Part shown: positions 24,070 to 29,290 of the stretch, one piece after another | Layout of the letters: each line of letters starts with the position of its first letter | Numbering within the stretch: position 1 is the stretch's first letter | Assembly (NCBI GenBank): GCA_045123575.1 | Contig: JBGVKG010000035.1 | Span: 1 to 29,290 of the forward strand | Reading direction: 5' to 3' | DNA: 29,290 bases | DNA from: SVEL01 sp045123575 | GTDB taxonomy: Bacteria > Bacillota > Clostridia > Lachnospirales > Lachnospiraceae | Translations under genes and position numbers: made by a program | Notes under the pieces: generated by a model | What the model saw: the letters and a program-made list of their open reading frames with translations, nothing else | Database searches by the model: none | Told to the model about the DNA's origin: nothing

Positions 24070-24150
24070 TTTTGCTGAGAAATGTAAATACAACGAAAAT
24101 GTAAAAGAGCCGGGCCAGATTTTCTGTAAAGAAAATCTGGAAATCGGTAG
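24045..24150 (+). repeat. GAA-loop unit plus GTAA-loop hairpin between ilvB and serC
   Basis: CGAAACTAC (24054-24062), GAA, GTAGTTTTG (24066-24074) forms a 9-bp stem with one G-T pair; the ilvB stop TAG lies in its right arm. The tail CTGAGAAATGTAAATA and the GAAAATGTAAAAGAGCC link match the layout of the units after pnp. The second hairpin, CCAGATTTTCT (24115-24125), GTAA, AGAAAATCTGG (24130-24140), is base-for-base the same as 14360-14385. It ends 12 bases before the AGGAGG of serC. There is no T-run, so it is not a standard terminator. Confidence 0.85.
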
Positions 24151-24168
24151 AAATAGGAGGACTAAACA

Positions 24169-25251
24169 ATGGGAAGAATTTATAACTTTTCTGCTGGACC
24201 AGCAGTATTACCAGAGGAAGTATTAAAGGAAGCAGCAGCAGAGATGATGGATTATAACGGCACAGGTATGTCAGTTATGGAGATGAGCCATCGTTCAAAG
24301 GCTTATCAGGCTATCATCGATGAGGCAGAGGCTGATTTAAGAGAGCTTATGAATATACCTGATAACTACAAGGTATTATTCTTACAGGGTGGTGCATCAT
24401 TACAGTTCGCAATGATACCTATGAACCTTATGAAGAATAAGAAGGCAGCTCATATCGTAACAGGTCAGTGGGCTAAGAAGGCTTATCAGGAAGCTAAGAT
24501 GTACGGTGAGGCTGTTGAGGTAGCTTCATCAGCAGATAAGACATTCTCTTACATACCAGATTGCTCAGACCTTGACATCCCTGAGGATGCTGACTATGTA
24601 TACATCTGTGAGAACAACACAATCTATGGAACAAAGTTTAAGGAGCTTCCAAATACAAAGGGTAAGGACCTTGTATCTGATGTTTCATCATGCTTCTTAT
24701 CAGAGCCAATTGATGTAACAAAGTACGGCGTTATCTACGGTGGTGTTCAGAAGAATATCGGACCAGCAGGTATGGTTATCGTTATCATCAGAGAAGACTT
24801 AATCACAGAGGACGTTCTTCCAGGAACACCAACAATGATGAAGTACAAGATTCACGCTGACAATGGTTCTATGTACAACACACCTCCATGCTACAATATC
24901 TACATCTGTGGCAAGGTATTTAAGTGGTTAAAGAAGATGGGTGGTCTTTCAGCTATGAAGGAGTACAATGAGAAGAAGGCTAAGATTCTTTATGATTTCT
25001 TAGATGAGAGCAAGCTTTTCAAGGGTACTGTAGAGAAGAAGGATCGTTCTCTTATGAACGTGCCATTCGTAACAGGTAACGAGGAGTTAGATGCTAAGTT
25101 TGTTAAGGAAGCTAAGGAAGCTGGTTTCGAGAACCTTAAGGGACACAGAACAGTTGGTGGTATGAGAGCTTCTATCTACAATGCTATGCCAATCGAGGGT
25201 GTTCAGGCACTTGTTGACTTCATGAAGAAGTTCGAAGAAGCTAATGCGTAA
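24169..25251 (+). CDS. serC: Phosphoserine aminotransferase
   Basis: A 360-residue class V PLP aminotransferase that makes 3-phosphoserine from 3-phosphohydroxypyruvate and glutamate. It begins with the family-typical YNFSAGPAVLPEEVL, has FLQGGAS (71-77) and the PLP lysine at 195 in GGVQKNIGPAG, and ends with GHRTVGGMRASIYNAMP (about 325-341). AGGAGG at 24155-24160 precedes the ATG. It follows ilvB after a repeat-filled gap and is closed by a terminator, so it may be the last gene of the leuB transcript. serA is not in the window. Confidence 0.97.
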   Translation: MGRIYNFSAGPAVLPEEVLKEAAAEMMDYNGTGMSVMEMSHRSKAYQAIIDEAEADLRELMNIPDNYKVLFLQGGASLQFAMIPMNLMKNKKAAHIVTGQWAKKAYQEAKMYGEAVEVASSADKTFSYIPDCSDLDIPEDADYVYICENNTIYGTKFKELPNTKGKDLVSDVSSCFLSEPIDVTKYGVIYGGVQKNIGPAGMVIVIIREDLITEDVLPGTPTMMKYKIHADNGSMYNTPPCYNIYICGKVFKWLKKMGGLSAMKEYNEKKAKILYDFLDESKLFKGTVEKKDRSLMNVPFVTGNEELDAKFVKEAKEAGFENLKGHRTVGGMRASIYNAMPIEGVQALVDFMKKFEEANA

Positions 25252-25274
25252 ATATAGAATATAGTTATACGAAT

Positions 25275-25311
25275 AAAAGTCGCTCTGGCAGGTATGCTGG
25301 AGCGACTTTTT
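25275..25311 (+). terminator. Intrinsic terminator after serC
   Basis: AAAAGTCGCTC (25275-25285) pairs with GAGCGACTTTT (25300-25310), followed by T. The paired A and T runs could let it work in both directions. Confidence 0.9.
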
Positions 25312-25336
25312 GTGATTAATCGTAGTTGTATTTAGT

Positions 25337-25428
25337 TTGGAGTGTTGAAATAATTATACTTTTTGTTGGTTGGAGTGTTGAAATAATTATACTTTTTAGT
25401 GTTTGTAGTATTGAAAAAAATATACTTA
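25337..25428 (+). repeat. Three 33-bp-spaced direct repeats before the ATPase gene
   Basis: TTGGAGTGTTGAAATAATTA with ATACTTTTT following occurs exactly at 25337-25364 and 25370-25397, and in a changed form (TTGTAGTATTGAAAAAAATA, TACTTA) at 25403-25428. The period is 33 bp, near three turns of DNA. The third copy holds the -35 of the likely promoter, so the set looks like an operator array. Confidence 0.8.
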
Positions 25429-25439
25429 TCTAGTAAAAT
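25411..25439 (+). promoter_or_regulatory. Promoter of the DUF4143 ATPase gene
   Basis: TTGAAA (25411-25416) and TAAAAT (25434-25439) with a 17-bp spacer. The -35 lies in the third of the 33-bp repeats. Confidence 0.65.
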
Positions 25440-25490
25440 GTATAAAAAGAGGTAGATTTATCAAAATATTAATATATGGAAGGCGACAGG

Positions 25491-26834
25491 ATGTTTAAAA
25501 GAAAAGTATATGAAGAATTATTGACATGGAAGAAAGAATGGGATGGAAAGTATGCATGCTTGCTTGAAGGCGCAAGACGTGTTGGAAAGACAACAATAGC
25601 AGAAGAATTCGCACGTAATGAATATGACTCATATATACTGATTGATTTTTCAAACACAAGTAAAGAAATGATAGATATATTTGATGATATATCAAAGCTG
25701 GATCGTTTCTTTTTAAGGTTACAAATGGAAACTGGTGTAGAATTATATGAAAGAAAATCGGTTATTATTTTTGATGAAATTCAATTGTTTCCAAAGGCCA
25801 GGCAAGCAATAAAACATTTGGTTAAGGATGGTAGATATGATTATATAGAAACTGGTTCTTTAATATCTATAAAGAAAAATGTTAAAAATATTTTAATTCC
25901 ATCAGAGGAGCATAAAATTCATGTTTATCCTATGGACTACGAAGAGTTTATGTGGGCTACAGGCGGTAATCCCAATGTTTTGAATAAGGCATACGAGAGT
26001 AATATGGAACTAGGTAATGTTGCTAATCGTAGTGCTATGAGGGATTTTCGTATTTATATGGCTGTAGGTGGAATGCCACAAGCAGTAGAACGATATAACG
26101 CTACAAATAATTTTGAGGCAGTTGATAAAGTTAAGCGTGAGATATTAGAATTGTATTATGATGACTTAAAGAAGATTGATTCATCTGGCAGAATAACAGA
26201 TATGTATAAATCTGTTCCATGTCAGCTTGCAGCAAAGAAGAAACATTATGTTATCGGGGCAGCAACGGGGAAGCAAAAGACAAGAAAGGATGAGGAGAGA
26301 CTTTTTGAGTTAATTGAATCTGGACTAGTATTACCGTGTTATAATGTTTTGAATCCTAGTGTTTCATTGGCGCAGACAAAAGATATGAATTGTTTCAAAT
26401 TGTATTTATCTGATATAGGCTTGTTTACTACAATGCTTTTTCACGATGCTCAAAATGGTATTGAAGATATATATAAGAAGCTTCTTAGCGATTCGTTATC
26501 TGCAGATTTAGGCTATCTATATGAAAATGTAGTAGCGCAGGCAATAAAATCTAGTGGAAGAGATTTGTATTATCATATATGGAAAAAAGAAGGAAGTACA
26601 CATTCTTTTGAAATAGATTTCTTAATTACATCAAAGAATAAGGTTATACCTATAGAGGTAAAATCATCAGCGATAAACAATCATAAATCTATCGATGATT
26701 TCGAGAAAAAATATTCAAAGCAGGTGGGAGAACGATATCTTCTGTCACAAAAGGATGTAGGTAAAATAGGCACATTGAAATTAAAGCCTATATATATGAT
26801 ATTGCCTTTGTTAAATGGATTGAAATATAGATAA
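25491..26834 (+). CDS. AAA_14 ATPase with DUF4143 C-terminal domain
   Basis: A 447-residue protein of a widespread accessory ATPase family of unsettled function. The Walker A motif is GARRVGKT (27-34), Walker B is VIIFDE (91-96) and a sensor-like TGS is at 121-123. The C-terminal DUF4143 region ends in a restriction-endonuclease-like pattern, EID (374-376) then EVK (389-391), which may or may not be active. The ATG at 25491 is chosen because GGAAGG at 25478-25483 precedes it by seven bases; the ATG at 25476 lies before that site. Related proteins are often isolated, strain-variable genes. The neighbouring IS supports an accessory region. Confidence 0.88.
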   Translation: MFKRKVYEELLTWKKEWDGKYACLLEGARRVGKTTIAEEFARNEYDSYILIDFSNTSKEMIDIFDDISKLDRFFLRLQMETGVELYERKSVIIFDEIQLFPKARQAIKHLVKDGRYDYIETGSLISIKKNVKNILIPSEEHKIHVYPMDYEEFMWATGGNPNVLNKAYESNMELGNVANRSAMRDFRIYMAVGGMPQAVERYNATNNFEAVDKVKREILELYYDDLKKIDSSGRITDMYKSVPCQLAAKKKHYVIGAATGKQKTRKDEERLFELIESGLVLPCYNVLNPSVSLAQTKDMNCFKLYLSDIGLFTTMLFHDAQNGIEDIYKKLLSDSLSADLGYLYENVVAQAIKSSGRDLYYHIWKKEGSTHSFEIDFLITSKNKVIPIEVKSSAINNHKSIDDFEKKYSKQVGERYLLSQKDVGKIGTLKLKPIYMILPLLNGLKYR

Positions 26835-26877
26835 TGTACAATAATGACAAATAATTAAGTACGAAAGGTAGACGGGA

Positions 26878-27417
26878 ATGATGTAAAGAATTATAGCAGG
26901 TATGCTGATAGTGATGCTGGTAGGTATATTTATGGTAGGATGTGGTAGCAAAGATACGGGGAAGGAAACACAGGAAATTTCTACAACCGAAAAGTCTACA
27001 ACCGCAGAGACACCAACTACCACAAAGAAGCCTAGTGAAGAAGTGAGTACAGAAGAGCCTACGACAGAGTATAGATATAAAGGAGAAAAATTTGCCATTG
27101 AAAAAGAATATAAGGAGTATTTTCTAGACCTTCATATTGAAAAGGGATATAAATTTATAGTAAATGATTTTGTTTCTAAGGATGCAAGAGACTTTAGAAG
27201 GGGAATGATAGTTCAGGATTTAATGAAAGCTTTAAAGTTTAGCTCTGATATGGTGGGTGAAGTAACGGATAAATATTGGTCGAAGGGTACTACTGTGCTT
27301 GAAATTGGTTACGAAGATAATGAAGTTATAAAGTATGAAAAAGAAGTAAAAAAGGTATTTTATTTAGTTAAAGAAGGCGATAAGTATTGTTACTTTGACG
27401 TATACACAATAGACTAG
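26878..27417 (+). pseudogene. Lipoprotein gene with stop at codon 3 of the likely original start
   Basis: AAAGG at 26864-26868 lies nine bases before ATG ATG TAA (26878-26886). If TAA were AAA, the protein would begin MMKRIIAGMLIVMLVGIFM and continue to the lipobox VGC, an ordinary lipoprotein signal. As it stands, only the internal ATG at 26902 is open (171 residues, MLIVMLVGIFMVGCGS), without basic residues or a clear ribosome binding site. The rest is an open Thr/Glu/Lys-rich linker and a globular domain of about 115 residues that I do not recognise. It lies 43 bases after the ATPase gene and is probably cotranscribed. The damage may be recent, or a sequencing error. Confidence 0.6.
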
Positions 27418-27426
27418 TCTACGAAA

Positions 27427-27464
27427 ATACGCCCACCAGAAACAAATGTTTCTGATAGGCGTAT
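27427..27464 (+). terminator. Hairpin after the lipoprotein gene, at the IS edge
   Basis: ATACGCC (27427-27433) pairs with GGCGTAT (27458-27464), and inside it CAGAAAC (27437-27443) pairs with GTTTCTG (27448-27454) around AAAT. No T-run follows because the IS begins at about 27468. It may be a terminator whose tail was split by the insertion. Confidence 0.45.
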
Positions 27465-27504
27465 ACGGAGTAAAGATTTTGTTGGTTGAATAAGAAAATA
27501 AAAG

Positions 27505-27575
27505 ATGAGAGTGAACATCCTCTGAGGTATAATGGTTTTGCTACAAATCTAACACCAAGGAGGAGTCGCTCTCAT
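27505..27575 (+). promoter_or_regulatory. Inverted repeat that can hide the transposase start on read-through RNA
   Basis: ATGAGAGTGA (27505-27514) pairs with TCGCTCTCAT (27566-27575, one T-G pair), covering the first two bases of the transposase ATG. Inside, TCCTC (27518-27522) matches GAGGA (27560-27564) in the ribosome binding site. Both left arms lie upstream of the TATAAT at 27528-27533, so only transcripts entering from outside would carry them. Confidence 0.7.
27528..27533 (+). promoter_or_regulatory. Candidate -10 box of the transposase promoter
   Basis: A perfect TATAAT about 40 bases before the start codon. No good -35 is found at 16-18 bp upstream, so the promoter is weak or needs other sequence. 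Confidence 0.45.
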
Positions 27576-29022
27576 GAATATTATAGCACTTTTAGAAACT
27601 TTAGTGAATGGTTTATTGGAAACTGAGGAGATTTTTTTTAAGAATCCAAAGGATTTTCATACTTTAGAAACAGCTACAAAAGCTACAACTGATGCAGTTG
27701 CAGCAATGTTTATGTCTAATCTATTAAGCAGTATGGATGAAATGATCTATAACTGTAGTTATCGAGAAGGACGCTACAATGTTCAACGCAAGGACACGCG
27801 AACACTTATAAGTTCAGTTGGAGATATCACATTTGATTGTACCTACTACAAAAGACTTTCCGAAGAAGGTGGATATGTATGCCTTATAGAAGAAATGATG
27901 GGTCTTGAAAAACATGAAAGATTTACAGAAGAAGCAGAGGTTATGATGCTCACAGAAGCTTTAAAAACAAGTTACTCAGAAGCTGCAAAAGTACTTCCAA
28001 GCAAGTCTAAAATATCTAAAACAACAGTTATGAATAAAGTACATCAGATAGCAGATGAGATTCCGTATGAAGCGCCAGAAACAAAGAAGGAGTGCACATA
28101 TTTGTTTATTGAGGCAGACGAAGACCATGTAGCGGAACAACACGGTAGATGGACTAAAAAAGAGGATAATGCGGGTTTCATAAGCAGACTTGCATATGTA
28201 TATGAATATAAGCGTGAAACACCGGGATGTAAAGGCAAAAAAGAGTTGGTAAATAAGTTTCATTTTGGAGGCTTATATCAGGGACACGTGGGAATAGAAA
28301 AGTTTTGGAATAATGTAAATGATTTCATATCTAAAACATACAAAACAGATAAGATAGAAAAAATATTTATAAGCGGAGATGGAGCATCATGGATAAAAAG
28401 TGGTGCTGATTATGTTGCAAAGGCTGTATTTTGTGCAGATAAGTTCCATCTGATGAAATATATAAATGCAGCATCAGGACAGATGCTTGACGAAAAGGAC
28501 ATAGCAAAAGAAGAAATATGGCATCAGTTGTATAAGCGTTCAAGGAAGGGATTTAGAGACTATACAGACGCAATGATTAGGTCTACTAATAATACAGAAC
28601 CAATAGAAAAGCTTCAGACGTATGTGCTGAACAACTGGTCAGCAGTAATGTTGTGCCTGCATAGTGAGATAGTAGACGGATGTAGTGCAGAGGGACATGT
28701 AAGTCATGTACTTTCAGATAGATTAAGTTCACGACCAATGGGATGGAGTCAAACGGGAGCAGATAGAATGAGCAAGCTTCGTTGTTATGAGAAGAATTAT
28801 GGCAGAGAAAAGATAATAGACTTGGTAAAATATAGTCGAGAGCAGAGAAGTTTAAAAAGAACAGGAACAGATGATATAGTACTGAAAAGTGTGTCATTAA
28901 GGGAAATCAGGGAAGAACATTATAATCAAGCGAAGAGCTATATTGAAAGAATACAAGCAACAATCCCAGGAGAAACATCAAGAAAGATAATAAAGATAAG
29001 AGAAAATTTGAGATTCATATAA
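27574..29022 (+). CDS. ISLre2-family transposase (UPF0236-like)
   Basis: A 482-residue DDE-type transposase. Family stretches include VGDITFDCTYYKR (82-94), FIEADEDHVAEQ (178-189), FISGDGASWI (265-274), FCADKFHLMKY (about 286-296) and CSAEGHVSHVLSDRLSSRP (about 370-388) followed by MGWSQTGADRMSKLR. Likely catalytic acids are Asp182 or Asp184, Asp269 and Glu373; this choice is by pattern and not certain. The frame is open with no disruption and AAGGAGGAG at 27557-27565 is a strong ribosome binding site. Start access may be limited on read-through RNA by the inverted repeat at 27505-27575. Confidence 0.92.
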   Translation: MNIIALLETLVNGLLETEEIFFKNPKDFHTLETATKATTDAVAAMFMSNLLSSMDEMIYNCSYREGRYNVQRKDTRTLISSVGDITFDCTYYKRLSEEGGYVCLIEEMMGLEKHERFTEEAEVMMLTEALKTSYSEAAKVLPSKSKISKTTVMNKVHQIADEIPYEAPETKKECTYLFIEADEDHVAEQHGRWTKKEDNAGFISRLAYVYEYKRETPGCKGKKELVNKFHFGGLYQGHVGIEKFWNNVNDFISKTYKTDKIEKIFISGDGASWIKSGADYVAKAVFCADKFHLMKYINAASGQMLDEKDIAKEEIWHQLYKRSRKGFRDYTDAMIRSTNNTEPIEKLQTYVLNNWSAVMLCLHSEIVDGCSAEGHVSHVLSDRLSSRPMGWSQTGADRMSKLRCYEKNYGREKIIDLVKYSREQRSLKRTGTDDIVLKSVSLREIREEHYNQAKSYIERIQATIPGETSRKIIKIRENLRFI

Positions 29023-29045
29023 GTAGGTGTACACATTTAATCATG

Positions 29046-29195
29046 CCTGCTTGATTACAGTATATCTACAGAGGAATGGGAGTCAAGGATGCTACGCACC
29101 GAAGGCTAAAGTCCTTGACACCCATTCCACTGTAGATAAAATAACAGCCAAGCAGGGATGAATAAAAGTGCTATGAAGCCACTTTTGACAAAAGT
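29046..29195 (+). other. Long imperfect hairpin in the IS 3' region
   Basis: Three 8-bp helices stack with single A-A mismatches between them: ATCTACAG (29064-29071) with CTGTAGAT (29130-29137), GGAATGGG (29073-29080) with CCCATTCC (29121-29128) and GTCAAGGA (29082-29089) with TCCTTGAC (29112-29119), around a 22-nt loop. CCTGCTTG (29046-29053) and CAAGCAGG (29149-29156) add an outer helix. Next to it, the segment at 29180-29186 can pair either with AAAAGTG (29164-29170) or with AAAAGT (29190-29195), not both. No T-run follows the large hairpin. Function is unknown; it lies wholly inside the IS. Confidence 0.7.
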
Positions 29196-29290
29196 AGCAA
29201 ACTGTTGTAAACTTGTGAAAACTAATTAGTGAAATCTTATGTCTTAGGGGCTCTCTTTTGTTTTCTAACTGACAGTAAATTTACTCTATC

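Larger units (their letters stand above)
27468..29286 (+). mobile_element. ISLre2-family insertion sequence, apparently complete
   Basis: An element of about 1.82 kb with one transposase gene. The left end GAGTAAAG (27468-27475) and right end TTTACTC (29280-29286) are inverted; the similarity extends inward imperfectly (left AAGAAAATAAAAGATGAGAG, right complement AGAAAACAAAAGAGAG). Only four bases remain after the right end, so the target duplication cannot be checked. The family is assigned from the transposase. Exact ends may shift by a few bases. Confidence 0.75.

Noticed and set aside
25337..25428. Short CRISPR array
   Set aside because: The intervals between copies are only five bases, there are three units and no cas genes; an operator or promoter repeat is more likely.

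Overview
The window reads as chromosomal DNA of an anaerobic Firmicute, most likely a member of the Lachnospiraceae (Clostridia). Support comes from moderately AT-rich coding DNA, AGGAGG-type ribosome binding sites, the gene order rimP-nusA-rnpM-ylxQ-infB-rbfA-nrnA-truB-ribF, an IF-2 with an Asn-rich linker, and cell-envelope proteins typical of that family. No species can be named from the sequence alone. All recognised genes are on the + strand.

Layout. (1) 139-8259: the translation and ribosome-maturation operon: rimP, nusA, rnpM, ylxQ, infB, rbfA, a DHH phosphoesterase (nrnA-like), truB and ribF. (2) 8275-11308: a Na+/phosphate cotransporter with a PhoU-like tail, then a secreted SH3b/NlpC-P60 cell-wall hydrolase with its own consensus promoter. 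(3) 11324-14475: rpsO and pnp, each with a structured leader, separated by a strong terminator. (4) 14622-17806: a secreted metallophosphoesterase overlapping a YibE/F-type membrane protein. (5) 17867-19345: a sigma-70-type factor with a long, membrane-tethered-looking C-terminal extension. (6) 19385-25251: leuB-ilvD-ilvB and serC (branched-chain amino acid and serine synthesis). (7) 25337-29290: an accessory end with a 33-bp tandem-repeat promoter region, an AAA_14/DUF4143 ATPase, a lipoprotein gene with a stop at codon 3, and an apparently intact ISLre2-family insertion sequence.

The most notable content is non-coding. A hairpin repeat unit of about 63-66 nt, usually with a GAA loop, sits between genes of the nusA, rbfA, pnp and ilvB regions. 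Its stem sequence changes from copy to copy while pairing is kept. In places it supplies the 3' end of a coding region (rbfA, ilvB) or the ribosome binding site of the next gene (rnpM). A second, multi-hairpin repeat lies upstream of rimP and again before pnp. The pnp leader can form a three-way junction. The insertion sequence carries an inverted repeat that would hide the transposase start only on read-through transcripts, and a long imperfect hairpin after the transposase gene. Two promoters (rpsO and the sigma-factor gene) are built into the terminator of the preceding gene.
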